Assembly: GCA_050955105.1 (NCBI GenBank)
Contig: JBPBQZ010000051.1
Span: 1 to 6,970 of the forward strand
DNA from: JBPBQZ01 sp050955105
GTDB lineage: Bacteria; Pseudomonadota; Gammaproteobacteria; Burkholderiales; Burkholderiaceae
Length of the DNA: 6,970 nt
Direction: 5' to 3'
Numbering within the stretch: position 1 is the first letter of the stretch; every line of letters begins with the position of its first letter. The notes below the pieces were generated by a model, which worked only from the letters and a program-made list of their open reading frames with translations, did not search any database and had not been told where the DNA came from. The translations under genes and the position numbers were made by a program. Shown here one piece after another: positions 1 to 5,906 of the stretch.

Positions 1-993
1 GCGTACAAACAACGCCACATGCCGGTTCAGATCGTAGGAAAGCTGCGCCAACAGTTCGTGTTCCGCGTGTACCGGATTGCTACCCATCGATTCCAGTGTG
101 GTATCGACGTCGCTGCGCCACGTGTACTGGAAGCGGTACGCGACGTGGGTGTTGAAACGACCCGACTGCCAGTCCCAGGAACCGCCCGCCTGCAGGTAGG
201 CAGCGCGGTAGTCGAAGGTCTTGTCGAAATCGAGTCCTAGCGCTCCCGAACTGGCGTTCACACGCAGTTGCGACAGCGTCGCTCCGGCATTCGCGCAGGG
301 TGCCACCAGGGCGGCGCTCGTGGTGCTTTCGTTGGCGGCGATATTCAGCGCGCAAGCTCCCGATTGCACGCGCGCCGCGACCGAGTCGATCGACACCTTG
401 CTGCCACCGGCACCGACAAATCCGTTGAATCGATTGTGCGCATCGGCGCGCACGCTGCCAATCAGATTGAACTGCACTTGCAGATCGTTAGGATCATGAA
501 TGGCAACGTGATTGGCGTTGAAGCCCAGCACCGTAACGTTCGCATCGCGCTGCAAGGTATTGGCAGTGTCGCCCCACACCGAAAAGCGCGCTGCCAATGC
601 GTAGTGCTGGTCTTCATGCAGAATTCGCTGGATGGCTACCTGCCAGCTATTGATGCCGTTATCGTCGGCGCCATAGCGCAGTTCCCGACGCCAATAGTCG
701 GCGCTGACCAGTGTCCAGGGCGTCAGTCGATAAGTGCCGGATAAATGCCCACCCAGATAGCGCAACGACGTGCCACCGCTGCCTTCGGCGCCGAATACCG
801 GCGCCGCATAATCGCCCGCCAGTTCCGCCGCGTAGCGCTGGTCTGCGCCACCCGGCAGATCGGCCGACAACAAGGCGTCGAGCGGCGCGGCCTGCACGCC
901 CTGGGATGCCAACACCAGCAAACTTGCCGCGCACAGAAGACGTCCCTCGACGCGCGCGCCCCGTAGCGCTTTCCGCGCTTTTTCCCCGTTCAT
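1..993 (-). CDS. Secreted outer-membrane beta-barrel-like protein, 3' end beyond window
   Basis: This is an open frame of 331 codons that reaches the left edge without a stop, so the C-terminus is missing. The ATG at 993 is the only sensible start, because an in-frame TAA lies six codons upstream. Residues 1-35 form a signal peptide: a basic n-region (K5, R7, K8, R11, R14, R18), a hydrophobic core at about 19-30, and a V-Q-A cleavage site after A35. The mature part has no hydrophobic helix. It shows many short stretches of alternating polar and aromatic/aliphatic residues, such as the strands around 93-107, 117-125, 130-140, 171-181 and 262-293, typical of an outer-membrane barrel. Cys214 and Cys233 are the only cysteines in the mature part seen here and may form a disulfide in a loop. 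It lies 27 bp after the stop of the lipoprotein gene and is probably co-transcribed with it. I do not recognise the family; a porin-like, transport or assembly role is inference. Confidence 0.8.
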   Translation of the reverse strand, partial: MNGEKARKALRGARVEGRLLCAASLLVLASQGVQAAPLDALLSADLPGGADQRYAAELAGDYAAPVFGAEGSGGTSLRYLGGHLSGTYRLTPWTLVSADYWRRELRYGADDNGINSWQVAIQRILHEDQHYALAARFSVWGDTANTLQRDANVTVLGFNANHVAIHDPNDLQVQFNLIGSVRADAHNRFNGFVGAGGSKVSIDSVAARVQSGACALNIAANESTTSAALVAPCANAGATLSQLRVNASSGALGLDFDKTFDYRAAYLQAGGSWDWQSGRFNTHVAYRFQYTWRSDVDTTLESMGSNPVHAEHELLAQLSYDLNRHVALFVR

Positions 994-1020
994 CCTGCTA
1001 TTCCGCCCGCTTTATAAGAA

Positions 1021-2637
1021 TTATTGCAGCACGATCGTGCCGCTTACACCTTGGCCCGCGACGCTGGCGCCGTTCGCCGTCACCGTGATGGGCAACGCAG
1101 CTTGGCTGATACCGTTGATGATCCGCCCGACGCGAAGTGGCGCGCTGCTCGACACCGAGCCCAGCGTGATCGCGAATTGATAGGCGCCGCTGACAGGGAT
1201 GGCGCCGAGCAGCACCTTGCCCTGCACCGACGCTGCGCCGGATTGCGCTGCCAGCCGCTGCAGAAACGCGCCGATGTTCAAGGAGACGCCGCTCGCACCG
1301 AGTAGCTCGTCAGTGACGACGTTGGTAATTTCACCGGTGGCGCTGGTGCCATTGGCCAGCGTGATCGAGAAGTTGACGGTGGCCTGCGGCGCCAGTGTGG
1401 CCGCCGACAGCGCGGCATTCGGCGCGCCGCTGTACAGCATTGGCGTGATCACGAAAGACGCCGTATTGCCCGCACCGCTATAGCTGAGTCCGGTTGCGCC
1501 TTGCAGCGAACCGGTCGCGCCCAACGGCGTGCCCTGGCTCGACAGCTGGAAGGTGACCGTGTGCAACGGGCCGGCCAGCGTCACGCCCTGCCCGCTTTGC
1601 AGGGCGTCGACGGTAGTCGTCACGGTGCTGCCGCCGCTTAGCGTGAGGACGTTGTCGATCGCGACGAAATTAGTGTATTGCGTGGCCGTCAAGGCAGCGT
1701 TGAGACCGAGTGTCTGGAAGCTTGCGGTGGCGCTTGCATCGGCCAGCAAGCTCGCATTTTGCGCCGCGACCAGCGTCGTCAAATTGGTCGCCGTGCCCGC
1801 CAGCGTTGCCACGCTCGTCAATACCCCGCCGCTCTGTAAGGTCGCCAGCGTGGCGGCACCGTTGGTCGGCGACACCGTGACGCCATCCAGCGCGGCGTTC
1901 AAGGCGACGATTTGTGCATTCAAGGCTGGCGCCAGCAGCGCGGCAAGGTTAGCCGCCAGTGCCGCCCCGCCGTCTGCTTCGAACGCCGCCGGCAGGGCAT
2001 TGGCGGCTGCGGCGGCGGTAACCGCCGCGCTGATTACCGCGGCAATACCCGCCTGGTCCAAGGTTTTACCGCTAGCGGCTGCGCTGACAATGCCCTGAAT
2101 CACGAAGGCGCTTGCCGCGTCTGGGCTCAGCGTGCCGCCTGGCAAGGCCACTAGCGCGTCGATCACGCCGCGCCGCAATTGCGCGCCGGACAACTCGGCC
2201 GACAACAATTGCAGATTGGTCATGGGATCGACGGTGGTCGGATCAGCCGAACCAGCGGCGAAGAAAGTCCCGATCGCAGCGCGATTGGCTGGCGAGGCAG
2301 CGATAAAGGTGGTGAGTTCGGAGGCGACCGACGCGTTAGCCGGCGTGTCGAGATACGTATCGAAGGGCAGACCGGTGCCGACATCGGCACCACCGGTCAC
2401 GTGAACCGTCGGCGACGCGCAGCCCGCTGGCAGCGTGAAGTGACCGCCACTGTCCGTTACCACCGCGCCGCTCGATTTATCCGCGCACTGATAGGCGACG
2501 GTCGATCCGGCCAGATACGGGTCCACGGCCAGGCCGGAGAACGCCTTGCCACCAAAACCGCCATCCGATGCGCCCCCGCACGCCGCCAATGCGGCGCTGG
2601 CCACCCAGATAGTGACCAATGTTTTTTTTCTAATCAT
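1021..2637 (-). CDS. Large Ala/Ser/Thr-rich outer-membrane lipoprotein
   Basis: The product has 538 residues. I chose the ATG at 2637 over an upstream in-frame start at 2709 because it puts a basic n-region (MIRKK) directly before a hydrophobic stretch and the lipobox L17-A18-A19-C20. A GAGA motif lies 5 nt before this ATG. Gly at +2 after the lipid-bearing Cys favours the outer membrane. Residues about 33-112 look like the small beta domain common at the N-terminus of secreted bacterial proteins: a GLAVDPYLAGSTV-like opening, a T/D-x-G-x-F turn, a V-T-G-G-x-D-x-x-T-G motif and a closing L-T-T-F-I. Cys51 and Cys73 within it could pair. Residues about 113-330 are very alanine-rich and probably helical; about 335-538 look beta-rich with Ser/Thr/Gly repeats. 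No catalytic motif is visible. It is the first gene of the minus-strand unit with the barrel-like gene. The function is unknown; surface display or partnership with the barrel is inference. Confidence 0.85.
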   Translation of the reverse strand: MIRKKTLVTIWVASAALAACGGASDGGFGGKAFSGLAVDPYLAGSTVAYQCADKSSGAVVTDSGGHFTLPAGCASPTVHVTGGADVGTGLPFDTYLDTPANASVASELTTFIAASPANRAAIGTFFAAGSADPTTVDPMTNLQLLSAELSGAQLRRGVIDALVALPGGTLSPDAASAFVIQGIVSAAASGKTLDQAGIAAVISAAVTAAAAANALPAAFEADGGAALAANLAALLAPALNAQIVALNAALDGVTVSPTNGAATLATLQSGGVLTSVATLAGTATNLTTLVAAQNASLLADASATASFQTLGLNAALTATQYTNFVAIDNVLTLSGGSTVTTTVDALQSGQGVTLAGPLHTVTFQLSSQGTPLGATGSLQGATGLSYSGAGNTASFVITPMLYSGAPNAALSAATLAPQATVNFSITLANGTSATGEITNVVTDELLGASGVSLNIGAFLQRLAAQSGAASVQGKVLLGAIPVSGAYQFAITLGSVSSSAPLRVGRIINGISQAALPITVTANGASVAGQGVSGTIVLQ

Positions 2638-2692
2638 TGCTGTCTCGATTTTCTGCGGCCCCGTGTCTGCTTGCGCTCCTCGCCGCGCGCGA

Positions 2693-2720
2693 ATTGTATC
2701 CCCGGACACGCTTCTTCAAA
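2693..2720 (-). promoter_or_regulatory. Candidate promoter of the lipoprotein/barrel unit
   Basis: On the minus strand a TACAAT hexamer (2693-2698) matches the -10 consensus at 5 of 6 positions. Upstream of it lie TTGAAG at 15 bp or TTTGAA at 16 bp, a mediocre -35. Transcription from here would give a leader of about 50 nt before the ATG at 2637. No other hexamer pair in the spacer at 2638-2903 looked better. The rest of that 266-bp divergent spacer holds nothing I can identify. Confidence 0.35.
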
Positions 2721-2891
2721 AGTAGCGAGGCAAAGATCGAGCGCGCGAGGTGGATCGCCGCGGCTTTCAGTCCTGGCGTTTTGGCCAGCGGCAGCGGGCG
2801 CGCGGGTTGCTGTGACGTAGCGGAAGCAATGAGATGACGATGGCTTCTCCGGACCGGATGCAGGCCATCGCTCCCCCTGTCTCATTCACAC

Positions 2892-2897
2892 AAGGAG
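2892..2897 (+). promoter_or_regulatory. Strong Shine-Dalgarno of the 54-codon gene
   Basis: AAGGAG sits 6 nt before the ATG at 2904. It is the best ribosome binding site in the window and the main reason to accept the short proline-rich frame as a real gene. Confidence 0.75.
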
Positions 2898-2903
2898 ATC
2901 TAT

Positions 2904-3068
2904 ATGGCCACGACGATTCCGACTCCGAATGGCGCCCCCACGATGCCGGACAACGATGGTGTACCGGGCGAGCCAGTCCCCGAACGCTCGCCCGAACCGG
3001 CGCCGCCGGGCAGCAATGACGGGCTGCCTGAACTGCCTGATCCAACCGATGTTGGCGAAGATGGCTGA
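2904..3068 (+). CDS. Small acidic proline-rich protein, 54 aa
   Basis: The frame has 54 codons from ATG at 2904 to TGA at 3066-3068. The product starts MATTIPTPNG. About a quarter of it is proline, often as P-x-P, E-P or L-P, and it is rich in Asp and Glu, with a single basic residue (Arg28) and no Cys, Trp, Tyr or Phe. It has no signal peptide or membrane segment and should be soluble and largely disordered. The case for a real gene rests on the consensus AAGGAG at 6 nt spacing and the coherent composition. It stands alone: the lipoprotein unit diverges on its left, and a possible terminator (3126-3155) and the tRNA follow. A 61-codon frame overlapping it in another phase (2834-3019) lacks comparable support. 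I do not recognise a family and propose no function. Confidence 0.65.
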   Translation: MATTIPTPNGAPTMPDNDGVPGEPVPERSPEPAPPGSNDGLPELPDPTDVGEDG

Positions 3069-3125
3069 GCGCGTGTGATGGACTGCCCGCGCGTTAAGGA
3101 ATACGGTAGAATCCGAGCCTTCGCG

Positions 3126-3155
3126 GCGCGGGCCGGCTAAGGCGGTGCTTTTTTT
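3126..3155 (+). terminator. Possible intrinsic terminator after the 54-codon gene
   Basis: A run of seven T (3149-3155) follows a GC-rich segment that can fold imperfectly: GCGC (3126-3129) with GTGC (3145-3148), and GCC (3132-3134) with GGC (3141-3143), separated by a small internal loop. An alternative pairing is GCCTT (3117-3121) with AAGGC (3139-3143). It lies about 60-85 bp after the stop of the proline-rich gene and before the tRNA. The stem is weak, so this is tentative. Confidence 0.35.
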
Positions 3156-3187
3156 GGAAAGCGCGGCAAGCCGGCGTCGAATGCCCT

Positions 3188-3212
3188 GTGCGCGTCCTTC
3201 GCCGGTGCGCAC
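3188..3212 (+). repeat. Inverted repeat / hairpin upstream of tRNA-Leu
   Basis: GTGCGC (3188-3193) is complementary to GCGCAC (3207-3212). Two wobble pairs and one C-G pair can extend the stem to nine pairs around a 7-nt loop. No T-run follows, so it is not a standard terminator. It ends 50 bp before the mature tRNA, and I found no convincing sigma-70 hexamer pair next to it. The role is unknown: a processing signal, a protein site or chance in GC-rich DNA. Confidence 0.4.
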
Positions 3213-3262
3213 GAAGAGTCAGCGAATTGTTCGTCCGATGGCAGCAACTGCCGCGGCCGGAT

Positions 3263-3349
3263 GCGAGGATGGCGAAATTGGTAGACGCACCAGGTTTAGG
3301 TCCTGACGCCAGCAATGGTGTGCGGGTTCGAGTCCCGCTCCTCGCACCA
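3263..3349 (+). tRNA. tRNA-Leu (anticodon UAG)
   Basis: This is an 87-nt class II tRNA with an encoded 3' CCA (3347-3349). The acceptor stem GCGAGGA (3263-3269) pairs with TCCTCGC (3339-3345), with discriminator A3346. The anticodon loop TTTAGGT (3295-3301) carries TAG at 3297-3299, which reads CUA and probably other CUN leucine codons. The T arm is GCGGG / TTCGAGT / CCCGC (3322-3338). The D arm contains the usual leucine-type TTGGTAGACGC. A long variable arm follows the anticodon stem. The body closely resembles E. coli tRNA-Leu(UAG). One oddity is a C3290-A3306 mismatch at the outer pair of the anticodon stem (27-43). It stands alone in the window. Confidence 0.96.
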
Positions 3350-3465
3350 GTATTTATTTATATGTTGCAGCTATTCCTTCAGTACGTTGGTTTGCGCGAG
3401 GGCTCTGGCACCGATGCGGCCTGACGAAGCAGCGATCGGGCAGCCGGCCCGCATCCCACCAGACA

Positions 3466-3630
3466 TCACGGATCGATCGCAGCGGCGCACGTATCGGTCG
3501 GCACCGCAGCCGCATGGCCCACCACCGGGACGATCTTGATAACGGCGGACGCCACTCGACACGGCGCGGCCGCCACGCCGCAACCCGAAACGAGCAAGAG
3601 GGCCGCGCACAGCAGCACCAGATTTTTCAT
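3466..3630 (-). CDS. Small lipoprotein, 54 aa, resembling DUF6726-type proteins
   Basis: The frame has 54 codons from ATG at 3630 to TGA at 3466-3468. Residues 1-16 are a lipoprotein signal (Lys2, then a Leu/Val/Ala core) ending in the lipobox V14-S15-G16-C17, with Gly at +2, so an outer-membrane lipoprotein is expected. The mature chain has only 38 residues: a Cys24, a segment around 28-38 (SAVIKIVPVVG), then Ala-rich sequence with Cys48 near the end. Cys24 and Cys48 could form a disulfide. From memory this resembles the short lipoproteins of Burkholderiaceae that I believe are labelled DUF6726; that label needs a profile search. It starts 7 bp after the stop of the 92-residue gene, and its AAGGA ribosome site lies in that gap, so translational coupling is likely. 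Function unknown. Confidence 0.72.
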   Translation of the reverse strand: MKNLVLLCAALLLVSGCGVAAAPCRVASAVIKIVPVVGHAAAVPTDTCAAAIDP

Positions 3631-3637
3631 TCCTTCC

Positions 3638-3916
3638 CTATCCTACAAAGACGTGTGTCTTGATGTCGTCGGCAAACTCGAGCGTCCAATCCGCGCCCGC
3701 GCTGCCGTCATATTCGCGGCTGATGGTGCCGTATTGAACGGTGACGCTGCGCGCCAAGGTTTCGGACGCGGCCTGCGCGCCGGGCGTCTCCTGCGCCGCG
3801 CTTTCGATTCGGGCGCTTACGTGGAAGGTCTCGGGGGCGAGCCCGGCGTCGAGACAGGCGCCGCGAAAGGCCTCCTGTTCGTCCACCGAAAACTGTTCGA
3901 AAAGCTGGTCTGCCAT
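3638..3916 (-). CDS. Hypothetical protein, 92 aa
   Basis: The product is 92 residues from ATG at 3916 to TAG at 3638-3640. The same frame stays open upstream to 4339, but that extension is Arg/Cys/Gln-rich, runs into the divergent synthase gene and looks non-coding. This ATG has GAGA 6 nt upstream and begins an acidic, plausible cytosolic sequence. Residues 1-27 (MADQLFEQFS onward) look helical with a D-E-Q-E-A-F motif. Residues 33-41 look like a strand, about 42-56 are a Gln/Ala/Glu linker, and 57-92 look beta-rich with aromatic and acidic residues (Y62, Y69, W77, F81, F90). There is no signal peptide or membrane helix. It is the first gene of a two-gene unit with the 54-residue lipoprotein. 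I do not recognise the family. Confidence 0.7.
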   Translation of the reverse strand: MADQLFEQFSVDEQEAFRGACLDAGLAPETFHVSARIESAAQETPGAQAASETLARSVTVQYGTISREYDGSAGADWTLEFADDIKTHVFVG

Positions 3917-4015
3917 GGCTTGTCTCGATTCAATGTCTAGGCGATTGATCCTAGCATGACCGTAGCCGCTGGTGACTGCACCCGGCGTCGCGGGTTGCCG
4001 GATTCGCGCGGCACT

Positions 4016-4027
4016 GGCCAATTGGCC
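4016..4027. promoter_or_regulatory. 12-bp perfect palindrome in the divergent spacer
   Basis: GGCCAATTGGCC is a perfect 12-bp palindrome between the minus-strand 92-residue gene and the plus-strand synthase-like gene, 45 bp before the latter's ATG. It could be an operator for a dimeric regulator, but palindromes of this length also arise by chance. A second small inverted repeat, GCCGCG/CGCGGC with a 5-nt loop, occupies 4038-4054 just upstream of the start. CTAGG/CCTAG occurs at 3937-3954. Confidence 0.25.
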
Positions 4028-4072
4028 GATCGCGCAAGCCGCGGCAAACGCGGCATACTTACGCCTCGATAA

Positions 4073-5014
4073 ATGGCCGCCCGGCACTCTGGAAGTCTGT
4101 TGACAGCTGAAGCTTACCCCCTCGAAAAAGGCGCGCCCGCCGGGTCCAGCGCGTATTACGCGCTGCGCGAAGCATCCGCAGCGGTGCGGCCCGCGCTGAC
4201 CGCATTGTTTGCATTTCAGCAAGAGTTGGCGGAAACCGTCGCCACATCGGGAGACCCCGGCGTGGCGTTGACCAAGCTGGGCTGGTGGCATGATCAGACT
4301 GAAGCTTTGCGCTTCGACGATACGCCGCCGCCCGCGCATCCGGTGTTAAAGGCCCTGGCGGCGCACTTGCCCGACCCCGCCGCCGCGAGCGACTCATTGC
4401 TGGCGCTGATCGCGGGCTTCCGCGCAGACCTTGGCCAAACGCGCTATCTCGATGCCGCCAGTCTCGATGGTTATATCGATGCCACAGGTGGGTGCTTTCA
4501 TGAGCTGATTGCCGCCACGGTGGTCAGGGCTGATGCGCGTGGGGGGCCGAAGCGGGCAAGCCTCGCCGGTTCGAGCGATATCACCGTGCCACGGACATCG
4601 GCGTCGGCCCCGTCGTTGCCATGGGCCCGTTCGCTGGGTCGCGCGCTGGCTCGCGCAGCGCTGATCGGCGAAGTGGGAGCCCATGCGCGTCAAGGCCGGA
4701 TTTATCTGCCGGTGTCGACGATGCAGGAATTTGGCGTGACCGCCGCTGAAATCGTCAACCGCCAATACAGTTCTGCGTTTACTCAATTGATGCGGTCCGA
4801 AACGCAGACCGCACGTGCTGCGCTGATCGCGGCGCGCACCGGGCTGCCCGGCGCCGAAGCGCGCCGGCAGCGGACTTTGCGTGCCGAGGTGGGTTTGGCG
4901 TTGGCGCTGCTGGCCGAAATCGAGGCGTCCGATTACCAAGTGCTGCATCAGCGCATTGCACTGACACCGGTACGTAAACTGCTGTGCGCATGGCGTTCCG
5001 CGCGCTTTCGTTAA
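4073..5014 (+). CDS. Squalene/phytoene synthase family protein lacking both Asp motifs
   Basis: The product has 313 residues. Family features run in order: G-S-S-x-Y-Y-A-L-R at 24-32, the helix with P-A-L-T-A-L-F-A-F at 40-48, T-K-L-G-W-W at 67-72, D-L-x-Q-T-R-Y-L-D at 119-127, G-R-I-Y-L-P at 208-213, and a C-terminal Y-Q-V-L...R-I-A-L-T-P-V-R-K-L at 288-303. This is the all-helical head-to-head prenyl synthase fold. Both Mg-diphosphate motifs are degraded: ELAETVA (51-57) stands where active enzymes have D-x-x-x-D, and EVGAH (200-204) stands where they have D-V-G-E-D. Residues about 152-182 are a polar insertion where relatives have a short loop. An inactive homologue or altered function, as in NDUFAF6-type complex I assembly proteins, is likelier than squalene synthesis. 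The ATG lacks a clear ribosome site; TTG at 4100, with GGAAG 4 nt upstream, is an alternative and fits homologue N-termini better. Confidence 0.85.
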   Translation: MAARHSGSLLTAEAYPLEKGAPAGSSAYYALREASAAVRPALTALFAFQQELAETVATSGDPGVALTKLGWWHDQTEALRFDDTPPPAHPVLKALAAHLPDPAAASDSLLALIAGFRADLGQTRYLDAASLDGYIDATGGCFHELIAATVVRADARGGPKRASLAGSSDITVPRTSASAPSLPWARSLGRALARAALIGEVGAHARQGRIYLPVSTMQEFGVTAAEIVNRQYSSAFTQLMRSETQTARAALIAARTGLPGAEARRQRTLRAEVGLALALLAEIEASDYQVLHQRIALTPVRKLLCAWRSARFR

Positions 5015-5041
5015 AGTGGTCCTGGCGGTTCGGGTAATTTC

Positions 5042-5056
5042 TGTAACGGTTTGTAA
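5042..5056 (+). promoter_or_regulatory. Candidate OmpR-type direct-repeat site
   Basis: TGTAA occurs at 5042-5046 and again at 5052-5056, exactly 10 bp apart, one helical turn. Response regulators of the OmpR/PhoB family bind head-to-tail as dimers to direct repeats with this phasing, and TGTAAC-like elements occur in E. coli OmpR sites. The second half-site overlaps the candidate -35 of the ompR promoter, so self-regulation is plausible. With only five matched bases per repeat, chance is not excluded. Confidence 0.35.
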
Positions 5057-5079
5057 GCCGGCGCGTTTGCGCACAGAAT
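5051..5079 (+). promoter_or_regulatory. Candidate ompR promoter
   Basis: TTGTAA (5051-5056) and CAGAAT (5074-5079) are each 4 of 6 matches to sigma-70 hexamers, with the ideal 17-bp spacing. The start of transcription would fall about 35 nt before the ATG at 5121. The 106 bp between the synthase-like gene and ompR hold no clear terminator, so read-through is also possible. Confidence 0.4.
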
Positions 5080-5120
5080 GATCGGGCTTTGCGGTTTTGA
5101 ATCGAGCTAAGATGGCGTTC

Positions 5121-5846
5121 ATGGAAAATAAGAGCCCTCCCAAGATACTCGTTGTCGACGATGATCCTCGACTGCGCGACCTGCTGCGCCGCTATCTCGG
5201 CGAACAGGGTTTCAACGTTTACGTGGCCGAGAACGCGCCATCAATGAACAAGCTCTGGGTGCGTGAACGGTTCGATCTACTGGTACTCGATCTCATGCTT
5301 CCCGGCGAAGACGGCTTGTCCATTTGTCGGCGCCTGCGCGGCAGCAACGACCGCACGCCAATCATCATGCTGACGGCCAAGGGCGAAGACGTCGACCGCA
5401 TCGTCGGCCTGGAAATGGGTGCCGACGATTACTTGCCCAAGCCGTTCAATCCGCGCGAACTGGTTGCGCGTATTCACGCGGTGCTGCGTCGGCAACAGCC
5501 GTCTGAATTGCCGGGCGCACCGTCGGAGACGGCGGAGTCCTGCCAGTTCGGCGATTTCGAATTGAATCTGGCCACCCGTACGCTTTTCAAGAACGATGTG
5601 GAAATTCCGCTGACTACTGGTGAATTTTCCGTACTCAAGGTATTTGCACGCCATCCTCGCCAGCCGCTGTCGCGTGAAAAATTAATGGAACTGGCACGTG
5701 GCCGCGAATACGAAGTGTTCGATCGCAGCCTCGACGTGCAAATTTCGCGGCTGCGCAAGCTCATCGAGCCTGACTCGAGCACGCCGCGCTTTATCCAGAC
5801 GGTCTGGGGCCTCGGCTACGTATTCATTCCCGACGGCGCAGCCTGA
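5121..5846 (+). CDS. ompR: Response regulator OmpR
   Basis: The product has 241 residues and is very close to E. coli OmpR over its whole length. The receiver domain (about 8-124) has the acidic triad D13-D14-D15, the phosphoacceptor D57 within LDLMLPGEDG, T85 and K107 (KPF). A linker (about 125-140) leads to the winged-helix DNA-binding domain (about 143-237), with the recognition helix near 202-215 (RSLDVQISRLRKLIE) and the closing QTVWGLGYVF. Phosphorylated by EnvZ, it binds direct-repeat sites and controls porin and other envelope genes. I chose the ATG at 5121 because MENKSPPK matches the usual short N-terminus. In-frame ATG 5112, with GAG upstream, and TTG 5097 would add 3 and 8 residues. 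envZ follows after 147 bp, so the pair is probably one unit with a processed or regulated spacer. All catalytic residues are intact. Confidence 0.97.
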   Translation: MENKSPPKILVVDDDPRLRDLLRRYLGEQGFNVYVAENAPSMNKLWVRERFDLLVLDLMLPGEDGLSICRRLRGSNDRTPIIMLTAKGEDVDRIVGLEMGADDYLPKPFNPRELVARIHAVLRRQQPSELPGAPSETAESCQFGDFELNLATRTLFKNDVEIPLTTGEFSVLKVFARHPRQPLSREKLMELARGREYEVFDRSLDVQISRLRKLIEPDSSTPRFIQTVWGLGYVFIPDGAA

Positions 5847-5888
5847 GTGCAGCGGCAGAATTGGGCGCTGCGCGGGGCGCATCCCTGC

Positions 5889-5906
5889 CCGGTGGAGCTC
5901 CGCCGG
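5889..5906 (+). repeat. Hairpin in the ompR-envZ spacer
   Basis: CCGGTGG and CCGCCGG flank an AGCT tetraloop, giving seven pairs with one G-T wobble. No T-run follows, so it does not look like an intrinsic terminator. It lies in the 147-bp gap between ompR and envZ and could affect mRNA stability or lower envZ expression relative to ompR; that role is inference. The rest of the spacer shows no gene or promoter I can support. Confidence 0.4.

Noticed and set aside
1529..2098. 189-codon plus-strand frame opposite the lipoprotein gene
   Set aside because: Its Ala/Val/Ser-rich translation mirrors the Ala-rich codons on the minus strand, and the minus-strand frame has a signal sequence, lipobox and domain pattern.
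2834..3019. 61-codon frame overlapping the proline-rich gene in another phase
   Set aside because: It has no good ribosome site and random composition. The overlapping 54-codon frame has AAGGAG at ideal spacing.
3107..3112. TAGAAT as a -10 for the tRNA gene
   Set aside because: It is a good -10 match, but no -35 hexamer lies at 15-19 bp, and a possible terminator stands between it and the tRNA.
3188..3424. 78-codon plus-strand frame spanning the tRNA
   Set aside because: It reads through the tRNA-Leu gene and has no ribosome site or recognisable product.
4100..4105. Perfect TTGACA -35 hexamer inside the synthase-like gene
   Set aside because: No -10-like hexamer follows at 15-19 bp; it is coding sequence.
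3917..4339. N-terminal extension of the 92-residue hypothetical protein
   Set aside because: The extra 141 residues have non-coding composition and overlap the divergent synthase-like gene. The ATG at 3916 has its own ribosome site.
5097..5120. TTG start of ompR giving 249 residues
   Set aside because: OmpR proteins normally begin a few residues before KILVVDDD. The ATG at 5121 fits, and the TTG has no ribosome site.
4394..5143. 249-codon minus-strand frame opposite the synthase-like gene
   Set aside because: The translation is Arg/Gln/His-rich with no recognisable motif, while the plus strand carries a clear protein family. It is an antisense shadow in GC-rich DNA.
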